From Drosophila persimilis (taxonomy: Eukaryota > Arthropoda > Insecta > Diptera > Drosophilidae): a stretch of DNA of 64,000 bases. Where the stretch lies: contig NW_020825294.1 of NCBI RefSeq assembly GCF_003286085.1, positions 3,410,001 through 3,474,000 on the forward strand, read 5' to 3'. Shown here one piece after another: positions 49,959-59,770 of the stretch (the stretch's first letter is position 1; each line of letters opens with the position of its first letter). The notes under the pieces were generated by a model. It saw nothing but the letters and a program-made list of their open reading frames with translations. It made no database searches and was not told the DNA's origin. The position numbers were made by a program, and so were the translations under genes.

Positions 49959-50145
49959 TTTCGAAAAATTCAAGTTTTTTTAAAGTTATCTGAAATACAA
50001 AAATGTAAAAGTTAATATCAAAATCATAAGCAGTTTTCTTTACATTTAATATAATTAAAAGTAGATCTTCTCAAAGGAATATCTAGGAAATCGTTTTAAA
50101 AGTAACACGTTCAAGAATTTAAAAGTGGCGCCAAATACAAAACAG

Positions 50146-50157
50146 TCGATAACCGAT
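50146..50157. promoter_or_regulatory. CGATA-type site, TCGATAACCGAT
   Basis: TCGATAACCGAT lies between vasa and vig. CGATA is the core of BEAF-32 sites and overlaps the DREF-type TATCGATA. A second copy lies at 50319-50337. Confidence 0.5.
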
Positions 50158-50318
50158 TTCATTGATCAGAGCACAGTATTTAATTATTTTTTCGACCAAA
50201 CACATAATTCAACTAGCAGGTTACCTTGTTCTTTTCTTTCTTTCAATGTTCATTAATATTTAGAAGAAACAAAGTGTATAATTTGCTTAAAAGTACGCTG
50301 CCGCCACTGAAAAAATTG

Positions 50319-50340
50319 CCGATAACCGATTGTCGATAAT
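50319..50340. promoter_or_regulatory. Clustered CGATA sites in the vasa-vig promoter region
   Basis: CCGATAACCGAT followed by TGTCGATAATC gives two CGATA cores within 20 bp. With the copy at 50146 this suggests a BEAF-32/DREF-type boundary or housekeeping promoter between the divergent genes. Binding is inferred from motifs only. Confidence 0.5.
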
Positions 50341-50620
50341 CCCTTAACTCGAAATGGTTTTTACTATCTACCCAATCTTTCAACCTATATGCACAATTAA
50401 ATCAATTTAATGTATTTAATTTAATTTAATATTTTCCTTTTATGTTTATTTTCAGCTTATCCCAATTGATGGCATCCAAATCTTCAATTAAGTTTTTAAT
50501 TGTGTCGACTGTGTAGGGCTGCCACCTCAATAGTATTCGAGAGAGTTGCCAGCAAACCTGCTTCTATCTGACAACTGGTCGATTGTTTGCCATTCACCCG
50601 GTGACGAGAGCAGCAAAAAC

Positions 50621-51072
50621 GTGAGTTTCTGTTTTTCTATGTATACCAAGAACACATGTGGGCTTGCTTAACTGTATGCGTGAGCAGGCCATGTGCGTGT
50701 GCAGTCGTTAGCGTGTATGTGTAGGTAATACTAGCAGCGAGGCGAAGAAACGCTGAAAATTAAGGTTAGAGAGCAGCAGCCACCAACAGCCAGCGAGAAA
50801 AGTAAGGAAAATTCCGCGCAAAGCGAGGCAAAATTAAAATAAAAAACACAAAATTCATTCCACACGCACCAGCAGCACACAAAATATATTGTGCAAATGA
50901 AAAACATCTAGTTTTCCGTGCGCACAAGCGACATTCGATTCGATTCCAATTTCCATTGTGTGACAGAAAACCTCAACTCTCGTTTGCATAAATCATCGTG
51001 CGTCGTGTGTGTGTGGAGAGGGTGTGAAGGAAAGAAAAATCAATTTAAAACTGTGTAAAAATTCTTTTGCAG
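50621..51072 (+). other. vig: vig 5' UTR intron
   Basis: A GTGAGT donor follows CAGCAAAAAC at 50620, and a TTCTTTTGCAG acceptor ends at 51072, 38 nt before the vig ATG. A non-coding first exon therefore probably ends at 50620; its start, between about 50500 and 50600, is not resolved. Confidence 0.65.
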
Positions 51073-51110
51073 GCAAGCAAAGCAGCCAAGAGCCACAGAA
51101 ACCTCAAATC

Positions 51111-53958
51111 ATGGATAGCGCCGGTAAAAATCGTTATGAACTCTTGTTCATGGACGATGATGTTTCCGAACCATTAGATAATCTTGTGGCGGCGACCGCT
51201 GCCGTAGCAGCCGCAACAGCAGCCAGCAAGAAGAAGCAGCCACAGCCTGCCGCGGGCGGTGCTGCCGCCGCATCGGCAGCCACCAAGAGTGGCGCCGTCA
51301 AGGTGGCCAAGACAGCAGCCGCTGGCGGAGGACCAAACGCTAAGAAACCAAATCAGGCCGAAAAGGAGAACAAGCCAAATGCTCTCAACAAAAATAACAA
51401 CAACAACGAAGGCAAGAAGCCCGCTACTACCACGGACAAACAGTTCAACAAAGACAACAGCAGCGGCGGTTACAAGCAAGGCGGCAGCGGCGGCGGTGGT
51501 GCTCCCCGTCCAGGCGGCGGCGGCTTTGGCAACAGAACACGTGAATTCGGCACCGGTCAAGGGCAGGGACAGGAGCGGGAACAACGCGGACAGGGCCAGC
51601 AGCGTGAGCGCAACGTGAACTTCCGTCAACAGAATGGTGGTGGCGTGCGCGATGGAAATGGAAATGGCAACTACGAAACACGTGAGCAGCGCAACAACCG
51701 TCGCAATGTCCGTGAGAATGGCCCTGGTGGACCTCCCGATGGTCAGCCCCGTCCGTATCGCGGCCAGGGTAACAGTGGAGCTGGCGGTGATCGCCCACCT
51801 CGCCAGAACCGCAACTTTGATGGACAGAACAGGAAGCGGGAATTCGATCGTCAGTCTGGATCCGACAAAACTGGTGAGTGTAGTAGCCAATGGACGATTG
51901 GGAGCTGTAGCGGTAGCGGGTGCAGGGGAACACATCATGGCATGGCAGACGGACATAACCACAAACAAAATGCCCGCCCACCAGAAAACCGAATATGAAA
52001 ATTTTGTACGAAAAAAAAAAACATTTTTTCCATGACAACCAAAAACAAAATCAGCAGGCGGGCGCAAAGGCGTGGGGGAGGGGGGTTTTGGTAACCAAAC
52101 AGACATTCCAATGCTTATACCTATTCAATTATCATGATCATGACAATCTGTTTCTTGATTCAAAGAAAGGGTACTATTGAAATATGAATCATAAAATTTT
52201 AGGTAAAAATTACAATATTCAACAAATTTTCGCCAAGTGTAAACCAATTAAGACACAAAAACATCATGAGAGACACGCGGAAACGACGAAATAAATCTTT
52301 TGCTCACGTGGTGGTGGGATTTTCGTTGGATCAAGCCAAATCAATATTAATCGGAAAACATACAAATTTCTATATAACCTCATACCCGCGCCGCCTCATC
52401 TTTCTTTCACTATTTCACTATTCATTTTTGGAATATCCAAAATTAAAATCCCAAAAAGTTCAAGCAAAGCAAAGAGCAGAGAAAAATCTCACCGCCTGCC
52501 TCAGACGCCAAGTGGAAAATGTGAAAATGTGTTAAAAATAGTTTGCGCGTCTTTCTGGCGGCGTTTTACGTTCACAAGTATATGATTGTAGGAGGCCCAT
52601 TTTGTTTCAGAGCAAACATGAATACCTCTGCAGAGCAAGTGTTTTATTCCGTATAATCTGATTTTACAGCACACAATCGTGTGCTGGCGCTTATCTATCA
52701 ATAGGCAAAGGTGAAGGTAGTAAATATTTGAGGGCCAGCTGATGGGGGTCCCAATTAGGGCAGTCGCCATGGAATTACAAGTATATAACAGAAGGGAATC
52801 GGACTTGACAGAATCAAATAACTTTAGCTGTATATATAGGTTTTGAATATTTCCTTTCACTTACCAAAAAACAAAAATCAACCAGTTGAAGGCTTCTGAA
52901 TGCTTCTTCTGTAAGATAAATAAAAACAACAAAAATTAGTAAAAAGTCATAAGAATACAGTAAAACAACTTACTTTGCGATCTGCTTTGGGCTTCCTTCG
53001 GGAAAAAACCTTAATTCCTTCGCCTTCTATAAATAAATACGAAAATGTTATTAATGAATTTTTTGTTTTACATTTCGCAGGTGTTAAGGCAATTGATAAG
53101 CGCGATGGAGCTGGCGCCCACAACTGGGGTTCGGTCAAGGAGGCCATTGATGATGTGAACAAGAACGAAAGCGAGACAAGTGTGAACAATGCCGATGGAG
53201 AAAACAAGGCCAACGAGTCTGGAAATGAACAGCAGAGCGAGCAGCAGGCAGCCGCCGAGGAAGAGACCAAAGAGCTGACATTGGACGAGTGGAAGGCACA
53301 GCAGGGGCAGCGCACTAAGCCCACCTTCAATATACGCAAGGCCGGAGAAGGTGCGTAACATATGATAGCTTCCTAGCCCTCCTGCAGGGGGATGGAATAA
53401 TCGAATACTAATTGAAACCTTGTGTGTATTTTCTCAGGTGAGGACACATCGCAGTGGAAGAAGATGGTCGTACTGACCAGCAACAAAAAGAAGGAAAATG
53501 AGAGCGAAGAGGAACTTGAATACGACCCTGCCATGTACCCACAGCGCGTTGGCCGCCAGCAGCGCGTTCTCAATATCCAGTTTAACTTCAATGACGGTCG
53601 TCGCGGTCCAGGCGGCTTTGGCGGACGCGGTGGTCGCGGCGGACCACGTGTCGGCGGCGGTATTGGTCGCGATGGACCCCGTCCTGAGGGCGGCAATCGT
53701 GGCGGACCACGTGATGGACCCCGTGATGGCCCGCCATCGGGTCCTCGCCAGAACATTGAGGAAGGAGCTGCTGCTGGTGGTGCCACATCGGCACCAACAA
53801 ACAACCGGCCGCCAATCGAGCGTCGCGGTCCGGGAGCCAACAACAGTGGTGGTGGTGCTGGCGGTTTGGGCGGTGGCGCCAAGCGTTTCGGCAATGAGCG
53901 GCAACAGAATGCCGCCCCCAAGGTGAACGATGAGCGCCAGTTCCCGACACTGGCCTAA
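51111..53958 (+). CDS. vig: Vig (vasa intronic gene), SERBP1/HABP4-family RNA-binding protein
   Basis: Vig is an RNA- and ribosome-associated protein found with RNAi complexes and heterochromatin factors in flies. Exons: 51111-51873, 53081-53350, 53438-53958; phases match (1,1), giving 1554 nt, 517 aa. The protein begins MDSAGKNRYELLFMDDD, the Stm1/SERBP1-type start, then an Ala-rich and a Gly/Arg-rich region (RGG-like, about 150-250), the HABP4/PAI-RBP1 block (KRDGAGAHNWGSVKEAIDD, ELTLDEWKAQQ, TFNIRKAGEGEDTSQWKKM, about 255-360), and a second RGG-rich tail ending ERQFPTLA. The gene is divergent from vasa; in D. melanogaster it is nested in a vasa intron. Poly(A) signals follow at 54088 and 54207. 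The identification as vig rather than vig2 rests on the neighbourhood. Confidence 0.92.
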
Positions 53959-54087
53959 GCGAGGAGTTCCTCAAATTTTAAACACATTTTGGTGACTGAT
54001 CTGGGATTGTTCGCGGCGGCAATGGTGTACTAGAAGGACTAGCTAGCTAGCAGGCGGCTCTGGAGCAGGTTACCAAAATGAAAAACT

Positions 54088-54093
54088 AATAAA
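54088..54093 (+). terminator. vig: Poly(A) signal for vig (proximal)
   Basis: AATAAA 130 nt after the stop codon. A second AATAAA lies at 54207-54212. Longer 3' UTR forms in the AT-rich DNA downstream are possible. Confidence 0.55.
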
Positions 54094-55679
54094 TTACATA
54101 TATCACAGACAAATACAAGAAACAAATTTCTAAAACAAATTGTAGCCGCCATGAAAAGCCAAAAGCAACAAAACAACAACACGAAACAGCTATGCAGAAA
54201 ATGGAAAATAAAAATAATACATATATATAGAAATATATGATGAAAACAAAAGCAATTTTAGTTTATGCGTGGCGCTCACTAATCAGGTTTTTTACAAGTA
54301 AAATCGCGATCAAGCTGAAACTTCGTATAAACTAGTCGGAAGAAGAAGAAAGAAGAAAAGAAGAGAAGACACTACTGACACACACCACCCACACCCACAC
54401 CTGCACACACATCCCCATTTCATTTAGGATTGAAAAATTGTAATTGAAATGTCATGTCCATTCAAAATCGACATTCGTATAAGAGAGAGAGATTTGTTTT
54501 CCAATATGGCGGCTGCGGCGTTTAAGAGAAATTATTTTATTACAACAGGCAAATGTATTGTAAATTTGATTTATTTTTTTTTATAATTACGTATATCGTT
54601 TTTCTGATCAAACACTCAATAATCATCCTACTAACAATAGAACTAGTACAGTAGCTACAAAGCGTTTAAAAAATGAACTAAGGAAGAAGAGAGCACGAAG
54701 AGAACACATCACCGGCCTGGCGCGGCTTGTGGAAGAAGCAGAGGAGAAGAAAGAAAACTAATACTAAAAAATACACTTCGTAAAAGCATTTTCATTACTC
54801 CATACGATTTGTTTTGTTCAATTAAAAACAAATACAATTTTCACGAGGGAAAACTGTACACCTTTTTTATTATTTACCATGTTACAATTTTATTTAAAAT
54901 AAAGGAAACAACAAAATGGAAAAATATTAAAAGCTGTAGTTCGAAAACAAAAACAAAAAACCAAAAGAATAGCAACTGTTAAAGCCCCTGTAATTGTGTT
55001 TCTCGATGCAAATTCTATAATTATACATTTAAATTTAATAATTATAAAGCAAATTAATTATGCATCATATATACTACTTTTAATTATAGAACAAACAAAA
55101 AAAAAAAGGAAAAAACTGAAACCGCATACTGAAAAAAAAACATAACTTTAAGAATTATGAAAAAAAAACACACAAAAACAATAAATAAAACAATATTCTA
55201 ATTAACTATTGGAACAAATATAAACATTTAATAAGTAGATTTACGGGGAAGAACGCTTTCCCTAAAAAGGTCCCAATGCAAGGCAGAGTATAAAAACCAT
55301 CCTAAACACGCAAAAAGCGATTGTATGATCCCCTGTAAGATTGTTTGCTTTTACAATTAGAAATTGTATAAATTAATAAAAAAAAAAAAACGTATATTCA
55401 TATGATAGGATACAACAATTGCGAAAAGAAACAACAAATTTTACGACAGCAAAACAAAATACAAAGAAAATAGGGAATAAACCACTTAGAAGAACAAAAT
55501 ATACGAACATTTTTGAAATATTGTATTGTATTTTGACCCAAAGAAAGAAACAAACAAAACCATTCAACCGCAACAGTGTTGAGAAACTCGTTTAAACATA
55601 AAACAAAGAAAATTATTTGATAAAAATAAAGAAAAACACACAAAAAAGGTACTATTTCAAACCATCGGTTAAAGGACGG

Positions 55680-56850
55680 GGAACGGATAGAAGGTTCTGG
55701 AAGAAACGACCATCGTGAAAGCCAAGCACACATACGAAGGCACACGAAATACGTGCAAGAGAGCGCACACACATGGACAGGGGCGACGCTGTGCAGTCAT
55801 AGTGAAAACGGACGATAGGTGATGGATTGAAAAGGAATGAAAAAGCGCTTGGTTTTTCGAATCTTAAATGGGGGTTTGCACGTAGGAATTATTGAACATT
55901 ATTATTTATTATTAAACTATTATTTATAAATATAAATTAAACATTAAAAGGCATTGCAAACCGTTAACCTTTTAGTACATTTTTTTGCGGCACACACAAT
56001 CTGAAAGACGTCATAAACGGAAAGGGAAGGATGAGAGAAACGCGAAACGAAGAATATTTTCCGAGATTTTAGAATGTATTAATCAGCCATCAAAGGGTTG
56101 AGGGGTAAAAAAAATGCAAGAAAGCGCCAGTTTTAGGCACGCACACACACACCGAATGACACGCGTCTGCATTTTCGAAGAAATGCTTTGCCCCTATTTC
56201 CAGAATTCACGTTTTTTTCTGGTAGTTGTTAATCTTATCTCAGCTCTAAATATATGAACATAAAAAAACACGCATTTGCTTACAAAAGAACACAAACAGG
56301 AGCCGTTGCGCAAACGGCTGCCAACTTACTTTGTTCACTTTTGCTACCTTTATTCTTTGGTTATTTTTTTTCTAACGCTGCGCATCCGTGCAGGTTGGTT
56401 TACAGAATAGAAAGACCCGAAAGAAATCTGCGCAGAAAACCATAAATTTGCTCTTCGACAGCCCTGAAACTTGCGGTGAATAGAACAGAACGGTAAAGCG
56501 AAAACTGACGATATGCGAAAATGGTTGAAAAGGCATGAAAAGATGCTTGGTGATTCTTTAATGGGAGTCTCACGGCGTATTAATTGAATACACTTTACAC
56601 CATATGTACATTTATGAATTAAACATTTAGAGGCATTGTAATTGGCTAACTTCACAGTTTGCAAAAATTCCACTATAAAGCATGTGTGTTTTCTTGTTGC
56701 AATTGTTGCATTCAATTCCAAAACTTCTCGGTTGTGGAAAACTCACCTGTTGTATGTTTGCAAGGTTATTACTTTTAATTATGATCTATTGGATTAAAGC
56801 ACGCACTACGAATGATGGGAGAAACGTGAAACGCAGAAGTTTAAATATCG
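55680..56850. repeat. Diverged tandem duplication, about 690-bp period
   Basis: Copy 1 (about 55680-56060) and copy 2 (about 56395-56850) match in order. Examples are GTGAAAACGGACGATAGGTG with GCGAAAACTGACGATATGCG; ATTGAAAAGGAATGAAAAA with GTTGAAAAGGCATGAAAAG; TTAAACATTAAAAGGCATTG with TTAAACATTTAGAGGCATTG; and GAGAAACGCGAAACGAAGAA with GAGAAACGTGAAACGCAGAA. Neither copy has an open frame of note. Confidence 0.75.
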
Positions 56851-56899
56851 GCGCATTGTCGGCCATTTTGTATATAGGTATATCACAACCAGTGTCCAC

Positions 56900-56908
56900 G
56901 GTCACACT
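56900..56908 (+). promoter_or_regulatory. Ohler motif 1-like site (GGTCACACT)
   Basis: GGTCACACT matches the core of Drosophila promoter motif 1 (M1BP site). It is followed by AAAATATACCGT at 56916-56927 and again at 56938-56949, which on the other strand read ACGGTATATTTT, like promoter motif 6. It is 860 bp upstream of TfIIS, so it may serve TfIIS or an unseen transcript. Confidence 0.4.
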
Positions 56909-57544
56909 TATCGTTAAAATATACCGTCCGACCCTCCAAAATATACCGTCTACTTTTAAAAATTTACCGTAAATATACTGACAAATTCAAGTTTTATATT
57001 CCTGGATTTTTATATTCCGTAATATATTACTAGCTATATAGAACATTTAACCATGCCCACATAGTTTTATACGATTGATTAATCATTTTTATACTTAACT
57101 GAATTATTCTTAATACTTGCTTTTATTGGATTTTACTAAAACCCTCAGCCATGCCCACATAAATTGTCTACAAGATTGGCCAGTTTTTAGACCTTGCTTT
57201 TATTGTTTCTACATTAATTAGAGCCTAGGATGGCAAACATTTCCGCACTTCTATAATATCCTTCTTCCCTAGAGTATGCAGAATGTTGCCCATGTTGCGG
57301 GCTTTTAAGGGTTCATACAAATTTAATTTTGCCGCAACTTTTATGCATGGAATGAGACTCATTACTGTTAAAAAAATACCTAAAAATACCGAAAAGTCTT
57401 CAAAAAATACCGTAAACTGTCTCCCTGATGTAAATTCTATACACATTTTAGTATATTTCAGGGCTATACTCGTATTTCTTGACCGTCAGGTGCCTCTGTG
57501 AAAATTGCATCCCTGTGTAGTTGCCATGCTTGAGAAAAAAAAAC

Positions 57545-57568
57545 ATCGATGTCTATAGCGACATCGAT
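57545..57568. promoter_or_regulatory. Inverted repeat with ATCGATGTC arms upstream of TfIIS
   Basis: ATCGATGTC, 6-nt spacer TATAGC, then GACATCGAT: a perfect 9-bp inverted repeat 200 bp before the TfIIS ATG. The ATCGAT cores resemble DREF/BEAF-type sites. Confidence 0.5.
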
Positions 57569-57765
57569 ATTAATATAGATGTTTCTCCAGCTCTAATACA
57601 TAAAGAAAAAAAGCAGGTAAACAACTTTTATTGGAGGGAAAAAGGTTAATTCCTCGTTTAAAAGAAAATTGCTGTTGAATTGTTGAAACAAATTGCACCC
57701 AGCGAAGGAACGCCGTTAACCTAACCTCTGTTCTGTCATATGCGCTACAGTTTCTGGCGGCCAAA

Positions 57766-58772
57766 ATGAGTGTGGAGGATGAAGTCTTTCGGATTCAGAA
57801 GAAGATGAGCAAGATATCAACGTCGAGCGATGGCTCAGTAAGTATAGGCCCCCAATCTATTGAATAGTTGTGTTAGTTTTTGTTCCACCGCCCCATTTGC
57901 AGGGACAGGAACAGGCTTTGGATTTGCTGAAGGCCCTGCAAACGTTGAACATCAACTTGGAGATTCTGACCAAAACGCGCATCGGCATGACCGTCAATGA
58001 GCTGCGAAAAAGCAGCAAGGACGACGAGGTGATTGCCCTGGCCAAAACCCTGATCAAGAATTGGAAACGCTTTCTGGCCAGCCCGGCCCCAACCACTCCC
58101 AACAACAGCACTGCCGCCGGCAAGGACAGCTCGAACAGTAGTGCCTCCAAGTCGTCGAGTTCCAGCAAGTCCGCCAGCAAGGAGAAGTCTAGCAGTAGCA
58201 GCAGCTCCTCCTCGAGGGACAAGCGCGAGGAGAAGAAGGTCTCGTCGTCTCAGACCTCCTTCCCCTCCGGCGGCATGACGGATGCCGTGCGCTTGAAGTG
58301 CCGCGAAATGCTGACCACCGCTCTGAAGATGGGTGAGGTGCCCGAAGGTTGTGCCGAGCCCGAGGAAATGGCCGCCGAACTAGAGGATGCCATTTATTCG
58401 GAGTTCAAGAATACGGACATGAAGTACAAGAATCGCATTAGATCGCGTGTGGCCAATCTGAAGGACCCAAAAAATCCGGGTCTGCGCGGCAACTTCATGT
58501 GCGGCGCCGTCTCTGCCAAGCAGCTAGCCAAAATGACTCCCGAGGAGATGGCCAGCGACGAGATGAAGAAACTGCGCGAGAAGTTCGTCAAGGAGGCCAT
58601 CAACGATGCACAGCTGGCCACCGTACAGGGCACCAAGACAGATCTCCTAAAGTGCGGAAAATGCAAGAAGCGCAACTGCACCTACAACCAGCTGCAGACG
58701 CGATCCGCCGACGAGCCCATGACCACTTTTGTCATGTGCAACGAGTGCGGCAATCGCTGGAAATTCTGCTAA
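57766..58772 (+). CDS. TfIIS: Transcription elongation factor TFIIS
   Basis: Stimulates RNA cleavage by arrested RNA polymerase II so that elongation resumes; nuclear. Two coding exons, 57766-57837 and 57903-58772, joined in phase 0: 313 aa, the same length as the D. melanogaster protein. The N-terminal LW domain covers about 20-85 ([20 protein letters not shown]... TLIKNWK). A Ser/Lys-rich linker (about 95-140) follows, then the central polymerase-binding domain (about 145-260, [13 protein letters not shown]... [11 protein letters not shown]). The C-terminal zinc ribbon has Cys 275, 278, 303 and 306 and the acidic pair Asp294-Glu295 in RSADEP, which reaches the polymerase active site. All key residues are present. 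AATAAA follows at 58927. The ATG at 57766 opens the conserved [14 protein letters not shown] start. Confidence 0.98.
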
Positions 58773-58926
58773 GTCCCCCCTGCAACCCGCAACCTTGTAG
58801 CCCCCTATGACTCCAAAAAGTAACCCCACATATAATTATTACATTGTAAAGCTACGACTACTTTTTTGTATTTGCCCGCTTGAGAAAGCGCATTCACATT
58901 CACTGACCACCTAGCGAGGAAATTTC

Positions 58927-58932
58927 AATAAA
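58927..58932 (+). terminator. TfIIS: Poly(A) signal for TfIIS
   Basis: AATAAA 155 nt after the stop codon, overlapping a second AATAAA just after it. Confidence 0.7.
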
Positions 58933-59390
58933 AATAAACTATTGATAAAATAAAATCAATTCTGTCTGCTCGAGTGCCGGTGATAATGGGTTGATGGGGT
59001 GGGGGGAGGGTCTGATAATAATCGTGCATTTTGTTGTTGCGGGTACAGTACTCGTCTAATTTTTGATACCACAAAATATCTACCTTGACTATCGGCATGT
59101 ATGTTGGTGTATTCCGTCGGCAGGGGGTGCTAGCACAACGAGGTGTAGAACTAATAAAGGAAAACTCAAGACGTACATTTTCTTATTGTATTATTATTAT
59201 TATTGTGGTCTGAAACACGCAAAAGTATTTTGATACTGAAATTTCTTGGACTGACTCAGCTGCAAGGTAACCGTTAAATACTGTCCGTAGACACTTCCGT
59301 TGCATTACATCACGCTTACGTTTTTACCTAAATCTGTATGTATGTAACAAATATGTAGCTACTGTGAAGTTACCATATACAAAAGTACGT

Positions 59391-59770
59391 TTTTATAGAT
59401 TTTTTTGTTTAAACCCTGTTTTAGTCAAAATACAATAAATGGGAGAACTTAAAAGTAGTTAATCTTTTAGAAAATTTATTCATCAATGGGATGAAACTAT
59501 GTGGGTATTGCTGAGGGTCTTAGTTAGTCAGTATTATTCAACGGAATATCAAAATTGAACAATAGGAACGATTACTCGCTTTCGTATATTTGGTTTGACC
59601 TTTTTCGCTAAAACCTCTTTTTTGACAAAATCCAATAGAAGCCAGTATTTAAAATAAACCAGTCAAGTAGAAAATTGATTCTTTAACCGAATAAAATTAT
59701 GCGGGCAGGGCTGAGGGTTATATCTAGATGGTAATATTCCACGAAATATCAAAACCGAGGAATATAGTTT
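59391..59770. repeat. Diverged tandem repeat, two units of about 195 bp
   Basis: Unit 1 (about 59391-59575) and unit 2 (about 59586-59770) share, in order, GTTTTAGTCAAAATACAATA against TTTTTTGACAAAATCCAATA; TAGAAAATT; ATGTGGGTATTGCTGAGGGT against ATGCGGGCAGGGCTGAGGGT; and ATTCAACGGAATATCAAAA against ATTCCACGAAATATCAAAA. Confidence 0.75.

Larger units (their letters stand above)
54213..57765. other. vig-TfIIS spacer
   Basis: AT-rich, with many A runs and no coding exon that I recognise. The left part may be extended vig 3' UTR. It contains a diverged tandem duplication (55680-56060 and 56395-56850), a promoter-type motif cluster near 56900-56970, short repeats at 57051-57205 and a 9-bp inverted repeat at 57545-57568. 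Confidence 0.6.

Noticed and set aside
51874-51998. Read-through of the vig frame past 51873
   Set aside because: A good GTGAGT donor at 51874 and the conserved next exon at 53081 show this is intron. A retained-intron isoform is possible but unsupported.
51174-52106. 310-codon minus-strand frame
   Set aside because: Antisense of the Gly/Ala/Arg-rich vig exon.
53373-53974. Minus-strand Pro/Arg-rich frames
   Set aside because: Antisense of the vig RGG tail.
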